Below are positions 22,930 through 35,966 of a DNA stretch of 64,000 nucleotides, piece after piece (position 1 is the stretch's first letter; the number at the start of each line of letters is the position of its first letter). Both the position numbers and the translations under genes were made by a program. The notes beneath the pieces were generated by a model that saw only the letters and a list, made by a program, of their open reading frames with translations, was not told where the DNA came from and did not search any database. The DNA comes from Cinclus cinclus. Lineage: Eukaryota; Chordata; Aves; Passeriformes; Cinclidae. The stretch is taken from positions 8,173,033 to 8,237,032 of the forward strand of contig NC_085071.1 of NCBI RefSeq assembly GCF_963662255.1, read 5' to 3'.

Positions 22930-25870
22930 CCCACAAAATGACATCTGCCAAGTGGGCTCTTGAGTTTGGCTTTCTGGGGAAAAGTGCCTCCTTTCGGAGT
23001 CAACTTGCCTGCGGCTCATGCAGGGGTTTTGCCTACAAAAATTCCATAAGGACGAGGATTTCTCCCAGACCAAAGCTGCCCCCTCCTCCAAACCTGGCTG
23101 CCATCGGAGGCCCAAACGCGCCCTACAAAATGACACCGGCCAAGTGGGCTCTTGAGTTTGGCTTCTTGGGGAAAAGTGCCTCCTTTCGGAGTCAACTTGC
23201 CGGCGGCCCATGCAGGGCTTTTGCCTACAAAAATTCCAGAAGGACGAGGATTTCTCCCAGAACAAAGCTGCCCCCTCCTCCAAACCTGGCTGCCATCGGA
23301 GGCCCAAACGCGCCCTACAAAATGACATCTGCATTGTGGGTTCTTGAGTTTGGCTTCTTGGGGAAAAGTGCCTCCTTTCGGAGTCAACTTGCCTAACTTG
23401 CCTGCGGCCCGTCCTGGGCTTTTGAGTACAAAAATTCCAGAAGGACGAGGATTTCTCCCAGACCAAAGCTGCCCCCTCCTCCAAACCTGGCTGCCATCGG
23501 AGGCCCAAACGCGCCCTACAAAATGACACCTGCCAAGTGGGCTCTTGAGTTTGGCTTCTTGGGGAAAAGTGACTCCTTTCAAAGCCAACTTGCCTAACTT
23601 GCCTGCGGCCCGTCCTGGGCTTTTGCCTACAAAAATTCCAGAAGGACAAGGATTTCTCCCAGACCAAAGCTGCTCCCTCCTCCAAACCTGGCTGCCATCG
23701 GAGGCCCAAACGCGCCCTACAAAATGACATCTGCATTGTGGGCTCTTGAGTTTGGCTTCTTGGGGAAAAGTGACTCCTTTCAAAACCAACTTGCCTGCGG
23801 CCCGTCCCGGACGATTGCTACAAAAATTCCATAAGGACGAGGATTCCTCCCAGACGAAAGCTGCCCCCTCCGCCAAACCTGGCTGCCATCGGAGGCCCAA
23901 ACGCGCCCTACAAAATGACATCTGCCAAGCGGGCTCTTGAGTTTGGCTTCTTGGGGAAAAGTGCCTCCTTTCGGAGTCAACTTGCCGGCGGCCCATGCAG
24001 GGCTTTTGCCTACAAAAATTCCATAAGGACGAGGATTTCTCCCAGACCAAAGCTGCCCCCTCCTCCAAACCTGGCTGCCATCGGAGGCCCAAACGCGCCC
24101 TACAAAATGACACCTGCCAAGTGGGCTCTTGAGTTTGGCTTCTTGGGGAAAAGTGCCTCCTTTCGGAGCCAACTTGCCTAACTAGCCTGCGGCCTGTGCT
24201 GGGCTTTTGCCTCCAAAAATTCCATAAGGACGAGGATTTCTCCCAGACCAAAGCTGCCCCCTCCTCCAAACCTGGCTGCCATCAGAGGCCCAAACGCGCC
24301 CTACAAAATGACATCTGCCAAGTGGGCTCTTGAGTTTGGCTTCTTGGGGAAAAGTGCCTCCTTTCGGAGCCAACTTGCCTAACTTGCCTGCGGCCCGTCC
24401 TGGGCTTTTGCCTCCAAAAATTCCAGAAGGACGAGGATTTCTCCCAGACCAAAGCTGCCCCCTCCTCCAAACCTGGCTGCCATCGGAGGCCCAAACGCGC
24501 CCCACAAAATGACACCTGCATTGAGGGTTCTTGAGTTTGGCTTCCTGGGGAAAAGTGCCTCCTTTCGGAGTCAACTTGCCTGCGGCCCATGCAGGGCTTT
24601 TGCCTCCAAAAATTCCAGAAGGACGAGGATTTCTCCCAGACCAAAGCTGCCCCCTCCTCCAAACCTGGCTGCCATCGGAGGCCCAAACGTGCCCTACAAA
24701 ATGACACCTGCCAAGTGGGCTCTTGAGTTTGGCTTCTTGGGTGGAAGTGCCTCCTTTCAAAGCCAACTTGCCTGCGTCCCGTCCTGGGCTTTTGCTACAA
24801 AAATTCCATAAGGACGAGGATTTCTCCCAGACCAAAGCTGCCCCCTCCTCCAAACCTGGCTGCCATCGGAGGCCCAAACGCGCCCTACAAAATGACATTT
24901 GCCAAGTGGGCTCTTGAGTTTGGCTTCTTGCGGAAAAGTGCCTCCTTTCAAAGCCAACTTGCCTAACTAGCCTGCGGCCCGTGCTGGGCTTTTGACTACA
25001 AAAATTCCATAAGGACGAGGATTTCTCCCAGACCAGAGCTGCCCCCTCCTCCAAACCTGGCTGCCATCGGAGGCCCAAACGCGCCCCACAAAATGACATC
25101 TGCATTGAGGGTTCTTGAGTTTGGCTTCTTGGGGAAAAGTGCCTCCTTTCGGAGCCAACTTGCCTAACTTGCCTGCGGCCCGTCCTGGGCTTTTGCCTCC
25201 AAAAATTCCATAAGGACGAGGATTTCTCCCAGACCAAAGCTGCCCCCTCCTCCAAACCTGGCTGCCATCGGAGGCCCAAACGCGCCCTACAAAATGACAC
25301 CTGCCAAGTGGGCTCTTGAGTTTGGCTTCTTGGGGAAAAGTGACTCCTTTCAAAACCAACTTGCCTGTGTCCCGTCCCGGGCTTTTGCTACAAAAATTCC
25401 ATAAGGACAAGGATTTCTCCCAGACCAAAGCTGCCCCCTCCTCCAAACCTGGCTGCCATCGGAGGCCCAAACGTGCCCTACAAAATGACACCTGCCAAGT
25501 GGGCTCTTGAGTTTGGCTTCTTGGGTGGAAGTACCTCCTTTCAAAGCCAACTTGCCTGCGGCCCGTCCTGGGCTTTTGCCTACAAAAATTCCATAAGGAC
25601 GAGGATTTCTCCCAGACCAAAGCTGCCCCCTCCTCCAAACCTGGCTGCCATCAGAGGCCCAAATGCGCCCCACAAAATGACATCTGCCACGTGGGCTCTT
25701 GAGTTTGGCTTCTTGGGGAAAAGTGCCTCCTTTCGGAGCCAACTTGCCTAACTTGCCTGCGGCCCGTCCTGGGCTTTTGCCTCCAAAAATTCCAGAAGGA
25801 CGAGGATTTCTCCCAGACCAAAGCTGCCCCCTCCTCCAAACCTGGCTGCCATCGGAGGCCCAAACGCGCC
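22930..25870. repeat. 15-mer HOR, copy 2 (2,940 bp), nearly identical to copy 1
   Basis: This copy matches copy 1 at a constant offset of 2,940 bp. Reading by eye I found two differences: A at 21,434 against C at 24,374, and T at 22,343 against C at 25,283. The second is a CpG transition (AAACGTG against AAACGCG). Others may have escaped me. After about 25,875 the sequence goes to GACACCTGCATTGAGG instead of the GACATCTGCCAAG that starts the unit, which marks the end of the duplication. Confidence 0.93.
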
Positions 25871-28800
25871 CCACAAAATGACACCTGCATTGAGGGTTCT
25901 TGAGTTTGGCTTCCTGGGGAAAAGTGCCTCCTTTCGGAGTCAACTTGCCTGCGGCCCATGCAGGGCTTTTGCCTACAAAAATTCCAGAAGGACGAGGATT
26001 TCTCCCAGACCAAAGCTGCCCCCTCCTCCAAACCTGGCTGCCATCGGAGGCCCAAACGTGCCCTACAAAATGACACCTGCCAAGTGGGCTCTTGAGTTTG
26101 GCTTCTTGGGTGGAAGTGCCTCCTTTCAAAGCCAACTTGCCTGCGGCCCATGCAGGGCTTTTGCCTACAAAAATTCCATAAGGACGAGGATTTCTCCCAG
26201 ACCAAAGCTGCCCCCTCCTCCAAACCTGGCTGCCATCGGAGGCCCAAACGCGCCCTACAAAATGACATCTGCCAAGTGGGCTCTTGAGTTTGGCTTCTTG
26301 CGGAAAAGTGCCTCCTTTCAAAGCCAACTTGCCTAACTAGCCTGCGGCCCGTGCTGGGCTTTAGACTACAAAAATTCCATAAGGACGAGGATTTCTCCCA
26401 GACCAAAGCTGCCCCCTCCTCCAAACCTGGCTGACATCGGAGGCCCAAACACGCCCTAGAAAATGACATCTGCCAAGCGGGCTCTTGAGTTTGGCTTCTT
26501 GAGGAAAAGTGCCTCCTTTCGGAGTCAACTTGCCGGCGGCCCATGTAGGGCTTTTGCCTCCAAAAATTCCATAAGGACGAGGATTTCTCCCAGACCAAAG
26601 CTGCCCCCTCCTCCAAACCTGGCTGCCATCGGAGGCCCAAACGCGCCCTACAAAATGACACCTGCCAAGTGGGCTCTTGAGTTTGGCTTCTTGGGGAAAA
26701 GTGCCTCCTTTCGGAGCCAACTTGCCTAACTAGCCTGCGGCCCGTGCTGGGCTTTTGCCTACAAAAATTCCATAAGGACGAGGATTTCTCCCAGACCAAA
26801 GCTGCCCCCTCCTCCAAACCTGGCTGCCATCAGAGGCCCAAACGCGCCCTACAAAATGACATCTGCCAAGTGGGCTCTTGAGTTTGGCTTCTTGGGGAAA
26901 AGTGCCTCCTTTCGGAGCCAACTTGCCTAACTTGCCTGCGGCCCGTCCTGGGCTTTTGCCTCCAAAAATTCCATAAGGACGAGGATTTCTCCCAGACCAA
27001 AGCTGCCCCCTCCTCCAAACCTGGCTGCCATCGGAGGCCCAAACGCGCCCCACAAAATTACACCTGCATTGAGGGTTCTTGAGTTTGGCTTCCTGGGGAA
27101 AAGTGCCTCCTTTCGGAGTCAACTTGCCTGCGGCCCATGCAGGGCTTTTGCCTACAAAAATTCCATAAGGACGAGGATTTCTCCCAGACCAAAGCTGCCC
27201 CCTCCTCCAAACCTGGCTGCCATCGGAGGCCCAAACGCGCCCTACAAAATGACACCTGCCAAGTGGGCTCTTGAGTTTGGCTTCTTGGGGAAAATTGCCT
27301 CCTTTCGGAGTCAACTTGCCGGCGGCCCATGCAGGGCTTTTGCCTACAAAAATTCCATAAGGACGAGGATTCCTCCCAGACCAAAGCTGCCCCCTCCTCC
27401 AAACCTGGCTGACATCGGAGGCCCAAACGCGCCCTACAAAATGACATCTGCCAAGCGGGCTCTTGAGTTTGGCTTCTTGAGGAAAAGTGCCTCCTTTCGG
27501 AGTCAACTTGCCGGCGGCCCATGCAGGGCTTTTGCCTCCAAAAATTCCATAAGGACGAGGATTTCTCCCAGACCAAAGCTGCCCCCTCCTCCAAACCTGG
27601 CTGCCATCGGAGGCCCAAACGCGCCCTACAAAATGACACCTGCCAAGTGGGCTCTTGAGTTTGGCTTCTTGGGGAAAAGTGCCTCCTTTCGGAGCCAACT
27701 TGCCTAACTAGCCTGCGGCCCGTGCTGGGCTTTTGCCTACAAAAATTCCATAAGGACGAGGATTTCTCCCAGACCAAAGCTGCCCCCTCCTCCAAACCTG
27801 GCTGCCATCAGAGGCCAAAACGCGCCCTACAAAATGACATCTGCCAAGTGGGCTCTTGAGTTTGGCTTCTTGGGGAAAAGTGCCTCCTTTCGGAGCCAAC
27901 TTGCCTAACTTGCCTGCGGCCCGTCCTGGGCTTTTGCCTCCAAAAATTCCATAAGGACGAGGATTTCTCCCAGACCAAAGCTGCCCCCTCCTCCAAACCT
28001 GGCTGCCATCGGAGGCCCAAACGCGCCCTACAAAATGACATCTGCCAAGTGGGCTCTTGAGTTTGGCTTCTTGCGGAAAAGTGCCTCCTTTCAAAGCCAA
28101 CTTGCCTAACTTGCCTGCGGCCCATGTGGGGTTTTTGCCTACAAAAATTCCATAAGGACGAGGATTTCTCCCAGACCAAAGCTGCCCCCTCCTCCAAACC
28201 TGGCTGACATCGGAGGCCCAAACGCGCCCTACAAAATGACACCTGCCAAGTCAGCTCTTGAGTTTGGCATCTTGGGGAAAACTGACTCCTTTCAAAACCA
28301 ACTTGCCTGCGTCCCGTCCTGGGCTTTTGCTACAAAAATTCCATAAGGACGAGGATTCCTCCCAGACCAAAGCTGCCCCCTCCTCCAAACCTGGCTGCCA
28401 TCGGAGGCCCAAACGCGCCCTACAAAATGACATCTGCCAAGTGGGCTCTTGAGTTTGGCTTTCTGGGGAAAAGTGCCTCCTTTCGGAGTCAACTTGCCTG
28501 CGGCTCATGCAGGGGTTTTGCCTACAAAAATTCCATAAGGACGAGGATTTCTCCCAGACCAAAGCTGCCCCCTCCTCCAAACCTGGCTGCCATCGGAGGC
28601 CCAAACGCGCCCTACAAAATGACACCGGCCAAGTGGGCTCTTGAGTTTGGCTTCTTGGGGAAAAGTGCCTCCTTTCGGAGTCAACTTGCCGGCGGCCCAT
28701 GCAGGGCTTTTGCCTACAAAAATTCCAGAAGGACGAGGATTTCTCCCAGAACAAAGCTGCCCCCTCCTCCAAACCTGGCTGCCATCGGAGGCCCAAACGC

Positions 28801-29310
28801 GCCCTACAAAATGACATCTGCATTGTGGGTTCTTGAGTTTGGCTTCTTGGGGAAAAGTGCCTCCTTTCGGAGTCAACTTGCCTAACTTGCCTGCGGCCCG
28901 TCCTGGGCTTTTGAGTACAAAAATTCCATAAGGACGAGGATTTCTCCCAGACCAAAGCTGCCCCCTCCTCCAAACCTGGCTGCCATCGGAGGCCCAAACG
29001 CGCCCTACAAAATGACACCTGCCAAGTGGGCTCTTGAGTTTGGCTTCTTGGGGAAAAGTGACTCCTTTCAAAGCCAACTTGCCTAACTTGCCTGCGGCCC
29101 GTCCTGGGCTTTTGCCTACAAACATTCCAGAAGGACAAGGATTTCTCCCAGACCAAAGCTGCTCCCTCCTCCAAACCTGGCTGCCATCGGAGGCCCAAAC
29201 GCGCCCTACAAAATGACATCTGCATTGTGGGCTCTTGAGTTTGGCTTCTTGGGGAAAAGTGACTCCTTTCAAAACCAACTTGCCTGCGGCCCGTCCCGGA
29301 CGATTGCTAC
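23822..29310. repeat. HOR register interval of 5,489 bp (~28 monomers)
   Basis: A distinctive monomer entered through CCCGGACGATTGCTAC and carrying CCCAGACGAAAG and CTCCGCC starts at 20,882, 23,822, 29,311, 35,967, 40,086 and 44,580. I use it as the register mark of the second HOR family. The interval from 23,822 to 29,311 is 5,489 bp. That equals 28 monomers if thirteen are 201 bp and four are 191 bp; the number of monomers is inferred from length, not counted one by one. It overlaps the second 2,940-bp copy. Confidence 0.8.
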
Positions 29311-32300
29311 AAAAATTCCATAAGGATGAGGATTCCTCCCAGACGAAAGCTGCCCCCTCCGCCAAACCTGGCTGCCATCGGAGGCCCAAACGCGCCCTAC
29401 AAAATGACATCTGCCAAGCGGGCTCTTGAGTTTGGCTTCTTGGGGAAAAGTGCCTCCTTTCGGAGTCAACTTGCCGGCGGCCCATGCAGGGCTTTTGCCT
29501 ACAAAAATTCCATAAGGACAAGGATTTCTCCCAGACCAAAGCTGCCCCCTCCTCCAAACCTGGCTGCCATCGGAGGCCCAAACGCGCCCTACAAAATGAC
29601 ACCTGCCAAGTGGGCTCTTGAGTTTGGCTTCTTGGGGAAAAGTGCCTCCTTTCGGAGCCAACTTGCCTAACTAGCCTGCGGCCTGTGCTGGGCTTTTGCC
29701 TCCAAAAATTCCATAAGGACGAGGATTTCTCCCAGACCAAAGCTGCCCCCTCCTCCAAACCTGGCTGCCATCAGAGGCCCAAACGCGCCCTACAAAATGA
29801 CATCTGCCAAGTGGGCTCTTGAGTTTGGCTTCTTGGGGAAAAGTGCCTCCTTTCGGAGCCAACTTGCCTAACTAGCCTGCGGCCTGTGCTGGGCTTTTGC
29901 CTACAAAAATTCCATAAGGACGAGGATTTCTCCCAGACCAAAGCTGCCCCCTCCTCCAAACCTGGCTGCCATCAGAGGCCCAAACGCGCCCTACAAAATG
30001 ACATCTGCCAAGTGGGCTCTTGAGTTTGGCTTCTTGGGGAAAAGTGCCTCCTTTCGGAGCCAACTTGCCTAACTTGCCTGCGGCCCGTCCTGGGCTTTTG
30101 CCTCCAAAAATTCCAGAAGGACGAGGATTTCTCCCAGACCAAAGCTGCCCCCTCCTCCAAACCTGGCTGCCATCGGAGGCCCAAACGCGCCCCACAAAAT
30201 GACACCTGCATTGAGGGTTCTTGAGTTTGGCTTCCTGGGGAAAAGTGCCTCCTTTCGGAGTCAACTTGCCTGCGGCCCATGCAGGGCTTTTGCCTCCAAA
30301 AATTCCAGAAGGACGAGGATTTCTCCCAGACCAAAGCTGCCCCCTCCTCCAAACCTGGCTGCCATCGGAGGCCCAAACGTGCCCTACAAAATGACACCTG
30401 CCAAGTGGGCTCTTGAGTTTGGCTTCTTGGGTGGAAGTGCCTCCTTTCAAAGCCAACTTGCCTGCGGCCCGTCCTGGGCTTTTGCTACAAAAATTCCATA
30501 AGGACGAGGATTTCTCCCAGACCAAAGCTGCCCCCTCCTCCAAACCTGGCTGCCATCGGAGGCCCAAACGCGCCCTACAAAATGACATTTGCCAAGTGGG
30601 CTCTTGAGTTTGGCTTCTTGCGGAAAAGTGCCTCCTTTCAAAGCCAACTTGCCTAACTAGCCTGCGGCCCGTGCTGGGCTTTTGACTACAAAAATTCCAT
30701 AAGGACGAGGATTTCTCCCAGACCAGAGCTGCCCCCTCCTCCAAACCTGGCTGCCATCGGAGGCCCAAACGCGCCCCACAAAATGACATCTGCATTGAGG
30801 GTTCTTGAGTTTGGCTTCTTGGGGAAAAGTGCCTCCTTTCGGAGCCAACTTGCCTAACTTGCCTGCGGCCCGTCCTGGGCTTTTGCCTACAAAAATTCCA
30901 GAAGGACGAGGATTTCTCCCAGGCCAAAGCTGCCCCCTCCTCCAAACCTGGCTGCCATCGGAGGCCCAAACGTGCCCTACAAAATGACACCTGCCAAGTG
31001 GGCTCTTGAGTTTGGCTTCTTGGGGAAAAGTGACTCCTTTCAAAACCAACTTGCCAGTGTCCCGTCCCGGGCTTTTGCTACAAAAATTCCAGAAGGACGA
31101 GGATTTCTCCCAGACCAAAGCTGCCCCCTCCTCCAAACCTGGCTGCCATCGGAGGCCCAAACGCGCCCCACAAAATGACATCTGCATTGAGGGTTCTTGA
31201 GTTTGGCTTCTTGGGGAAAAGTGCCTCCTTTCGGAGCCAACTTGCCTAACTTGCCTGCGGCCCGTCCTGGGCTTTTGCCTCCAAAAATTCCATAAGGACG
31301 AGGATTTCTCCCAGACCAAAGCTGCCCCCTCCTCCAAACCTGGCTGCCATCGGAGGCCCAAACGTGCCCTACAAAATGACACCTGCCAAGTGGGCTCTTG
31401 AGTTTGGCTTCTTGGGGAAAAGTGACTCCTTTCAAAACCAACTTGCCTGTGTCCCGTCCCGGGCTTTTGCTACAAAAATTCCATAAGGACAAGGATTTCT
31501 CCCAGACCAAAGCTGCCCCCTCCTCCAAACCTGGCTGCCATCGGAGGCCCAAACGTGCCCTACAAAATGACACCTGCCAAGTGGGCTCTTGAGTTTGGCT
31601 TCTTGGGTGGAAGTACCTCCTTTCAAAGCCAACTTGCCTGCGGCCTGTCCTGGGCTTTTGCCTACAAAAATTCCATAAGGACGAGGATTTCTCCCAGACC
31701 AAAGCTGCCCCCTCCTCCAAACCTGGCTGCCATCAGAGGCCCAAACGCGCCCCACAAAATGACATCTGCCACGTGCGCTCTTGAGTTTGGCTTCTTGGGG
31801 AAAAGTGCCTCCTTTCGGAGCCAACTTGCCTAACTTGCCTGCGGCCCGTCCTGGGCTTTTGCCTCCAAAAATTCCAGAAGGACGAGGATTTCTCCCAGAC
31901 CAAAGCTGCCCCCTCCTCCAAACCTGGCTGCCATCGGAGGCCCAAACGCGCCCCACAAAATGACACCTGCATTGAGGGTTCTTGAGTTTGGCTTCCTGGG
32001 GAAAAGTGCCTCCTTTTGGAGTCAACTTGCCTGCGGCCCATGCAGGGCTTTTGCCTACAAATTTCCAGAAGGACGAGGATTTCTCCCAGACCAAAGCTGC
32101 CCCCTCCTCCAAACCTGGCTGCCATCGGAGGCCCAAACGTGCCCTACAAAATGACACCTGCCAAGTGGGCTCTTGAGTTTGGCTTCTTGGGTGGAAGTGC
32201 CTCCTTTCAAAGCCAACTTGCCTGCGGCCCATGCAGGGCTTTTGCCTACAAAAATTCCATAAGGACGAGGATTTCTCCCAGACCAAAGCTGCCCCCTCCT

Positions 32301-35300
32301 CCAAACCTGGCTGCCATCGGAGGCCCAAACGCGCCCTACAAAATGACATCTGCCAAGTGGGCTCTTGAGTTTGGCTTCTTGCGGAAAAGTGCCTCCTTTC
32401 AAAGCCAACTTGCCTAACTAGCCTGCGGCCCGTGCTGGGCTTTAGACTACAAAAATTCCATAAGGACGAGGATTTCTCCCAGACCAAAGCTGCCCCCTCC
32501 TCCAAACCTGGCTGACATCGGAGGCCCAAACACGCCCTAGAAAATGACATCTGCCAAGTGGGCTCTTGAGTTTGACTTCTTGGGGAAAAGTGACTCCTTT
32601 CAAAACCAACTTGCCTGCGTCCCGTCCCGGGCTTTTGCTACAAAAATTCCATAAGGACGAGGATTCCTCCCAGACCAAAGCTGCCCCCTCCTCCAAACCT
32701 GGCTGCCATCGGAAGCCCAAACGCGCCCTACAAAATGACATCTGCCAAGTGGGCTCTTGAGTTTGGCTTTCTGGGGAAAAGTGCCTCCTTTCGGAGTCAA
32801 CTTGCCTGCGGCTCATGCAGGGGTTTTGCCTACAAAAATTCCATAAGGACGAGGATTTCTCCCAGAACAAAGCTGCCCCCTCCTCCAAACCTGGCTGCCA
32901 TCGGAGGCCCAAACGCGCCCTACAAAATGACACCTGCCAAGTGGGCTCTTGAGTTTGGCTTCTTGGGGAAAATTGCCTCCTTTCAGAGTCAACTTGCCGG
33001 CGGCCCATGCAGGGCTTTTGCCTACAAAAATTCCATAAGGACGAGGATTCCTCCCAGACCAAAGCTGCCCCCTCCGCCAAACCTGGCTGCCATCGGAGGC
33101 CCAAACGCGCCCTACAAAATGACATCTGCCAAGCGGGCTCTTGAGTTTGGCTTCTTGAGGAAAAGTGCCTCCTTTCGGAGTCAACTTGCCGGCGGCCCAT
33201 GTAGGGCTTTTGCCTCCAAAAATTCCATAAGGATGAGGATTTCTCCCAGACCAAAGCTGCCCCCTCCTCCAAACCTGGCTGCCATCGGAGGCCCAAACGC
33301 GCCCTACAAAATGACACCTGCCAAGTGGGCTCTTGAGTTTGGCTTCTTGGGGAAAAGTGCCTCCTTTCGGAGCCAACTTGCCTAACTAGCCTGCGGCCCG
33401 TGCTGGGCTTTTGCCTACAAAAATTCCATAAGGACGAGGATTTCTCCCAGACCAAAGCTGCCCCCTCCTCCAAACCTGGCTGCCATCAGAGGCCCAAACG
33501 CGCCCTACAAAATGACATCTGCCAAGTGGGCTCTTGAGTTTGGCTTCTTGGGGAAAAGTGCCTCCTTTCGGAGCCAACTTGCCTAACTTGCCTGCGGCCC
33601 GTCCTGGGCTTTTGCCTCCAAAAATTCCATAAGGACGAGGATTTCTCCCAGACCAAAGCTGCCCCCTCCTCCAAACCTGGCTGCCATCGGAGGCCCAAAC
33701 GCGCCCCACAAAATGACACCTGCATTGAGGGTTCTTGAGTTTGGCTTCCTGGGGAAAAGTGCCTCCTTTCGGAGTCAACTTGCCTGCGGCCCATGCAGGG
33801 CTTTTGCCTACAAAAATTCCAGAAGGACGAGGATTTCTCCCAGACCAAAGCTGCCCCCTCCTCCAAACCTGGCTGCCATCGGAGGCCCAAACGCGCCCTA
33901 CAAAATGACACCTGCCAAGTGGGCTCTTGAGTTTGGCTTCTTGGGGAAAATTGCCTCCTTTCGGAGTCAACTTGCCGGCGGCCCATGCAGGGCTTTTGCC
34001 TACAAAAATTCCATAAGGACGAGGATTCCTCCCAGACCAAAGCTGCCCCCTCCTCCAAACCTGGCTGACATCGGAGGCCCAAACGCGCCCTACAAAATGA
34101 CATCTGCCAAGCGGGCTCTTGAGTTTGGCTTCTTGAGGAAAAGTGCCTCCTTTCGGAGTCAACTTGCCGGCGGCCCATGCAGGGCTTTTGCCTCCAAAAA
34201 TTCCATAAGGACGAGGATTTCTCCCAGACCAAAGCTGCCCCCTCCTCCAAACCTGGCTGCCATCGGAGGCCCAAACGCGCCCTACAAAATGACACCTGCC
34301 AAGTGGGCTCTTGAGTTTGGCTTCTTGGGGAAAAGTGCCTCCTTTCGGAGCCAACTTGCCTAACTAGCCTGCGGCCCGTGCTGGGCTTTTGCCTACAAAA
34401 ATTCCATAAGGACGAGGATTTCTCCCAGACCAAAGCTGCCCCCTCCTCCAAACCTGGCTGCCATCAGAGGCCAAAACGCGCCCTACAAAATGACATCTGC
34501 CAAGTGGGCTCTTGAGTTTGGCTTCTTGGGGAAAAGTGCCTCCTTTCGGAGCCAACTTGCCTAACTTGCCTGCGGCCCGTCCTGGGCTTTTGCCTCCAAA
34601 AATTCCATAAGGACGAGGATTTCTCCCAGACCAAAGCTGCCCCCTCCTCCAAACCTGGCTGCCATCGGAGGCCCAAACGCGCCCTACAAAATGACATCTG
34701 CCAAGTGGGCTCTTGAGTTTGGCTTCTTGCGGAAAAGTGCCTCCTTTCAAAGCCAACTTGCCTAACTTGCCTGCGGCCCATGTGGGGTTTTTGCCTACAA
34801 AAATTCCATAAGGACGAGGATTTCTCCCAGACCAAAGCTGCCCCCTCCTCCAAACCTGGCTGACATCGGAGGCCCAAACGCGCCCTACAAAATGACACCT
34901 GCCAAGTCAGCTCTTGAGTTTGGCATCTTGGGGAAAACTGACTCCTTTCAAAACCAACTTGCCTGCGTCCCGTCCTGGGCTTTTGCTACAAAAATTCCAT
35001 AAGGACGAGGATTCCTCCCAGACCAAAGCTGCCCCCTCCTCCAAACCTGGCTGCCATCGGAGGCCCAAACGCGCCCTACAAAATGACATCTGCCAAGTGG
35101 GCTCTTGAGTTTGGCTTTCTGGGGAAAAGTGCCTCCTTTCGGAGTCAACTTGCCTGCGGCTCATGCAGGGGTTTTGCCTACAAAAATTCCATAAGGACGA
35201 GGATTTCTCCCAGACCAAAGCTGCCCCCTCCTCCAAACCTGGCTGCCATCGGAGGCCCAAACGCGCCCTACAAAATGACACCGGCCAAGTGGGCTCTTGA

Positions 35301-35966
35301 GTTTGGCTTCTTGGGGAAAAGTGCCTCCTTTCGGAGTCAACTTGCCGGCGGCCCATGCAGGGCTTTTGCCTACAAAAATTCCAGAAGGACGAGGATTTCT
35401 CCCAGAACAAAGCTGCCCCCTCCTCCAAACCTGGCTGCCATCGGAGGCCCAAACGCGCCCTACAAAATGACATCTGCATTGTGGGTTCTTGAGTTTGGCT
35501 TCTTGGGGAAAAGTGCCTCCTTTCGGAGTCAACTTGCCTAACTTGCCTGCGGCCCGTCCTGGGCTTTTGAGTACAAAAATTCCATAAGGACGAGGATTTC
35601 TCCCAGACCAAAGCTGCCCCCTCCTCCAAACCTGGCTGCCATCGGAGGCCCAAACGCGCCCTACAAAATGACACCTGCCAAGTGGGCTCTTGAGTTTGGC
35701 TTCTTGGGGAAAAGTGACTCCTTTCAAAGCCAACTTGCCTAACTTGCCTGCGGCCCGTCCTGGGCTTTTGCCTACAAAAATTCCAGAAGGACAAGGATTT
35801 CTCCCAGACCAAAGCTGCTCCCTCCTCCAAACCTGGCTGCCATCGGAGGCCCAAACGCGCCCTACAAAATGACATCTGCATTGTGGGCTCTTGAGTTTGG
35901 CTTCTTGGGGAAAAGTGACTCCTTTCAAAACCAACTTGCCTGCGGCCCGTCCCGGACGATTGCTAC
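29311..35966. repeat. HOR copy X1, 6,656 bp (~34 monomers)
   Basis: The copy runs between register monomers at 29,311 and 35,967. Compared with the next copy (35,967-40,085) it holds three extra blocks: about 1,961 bp at roughly 29,855-31,815, 384 bp at roughly 33,748-34,131 and 192 bp at roughly 35,165-35,356. These add up exactly: 4,119 + 1,961 + 384 + 192 = 6,656. All extras are whole numbers of monomers (10, 2 and 1). This copy carries a GATGAGG variant just after its register motif, shared with the copies at 35,967, 40,086 and 44,580 but not those at 20,882 and 23,822. Confidence 0.85.
29855..31815. repeat. Extra 10-monomer block inside HOR copy X1
   Basis: This 1,961-bp stretch is absent from the corresponding place in the next HOR copy (about 36,511). 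It resembles the 24.2-25.8 kb region: 30,020-30,990 matches 24,330-25,300 at 5,690 bp, and from about 31,398 the offset is 6,082 bp. The change of 392 bp marks an inner duplication of two monomers around 31,006-31,400 (both contain GACTCCTTTCAAAACCAAC followed by TGTCCCGTCCCGGGC). Confidence 0.75.

Noticed and set aside
20840..24172. Inserted mobile element at the 2,940-bp block
   Set aside because: The block consists only of satellite monomers, has no terminal repeats or target-site duplication, and its ends lie within monomers.
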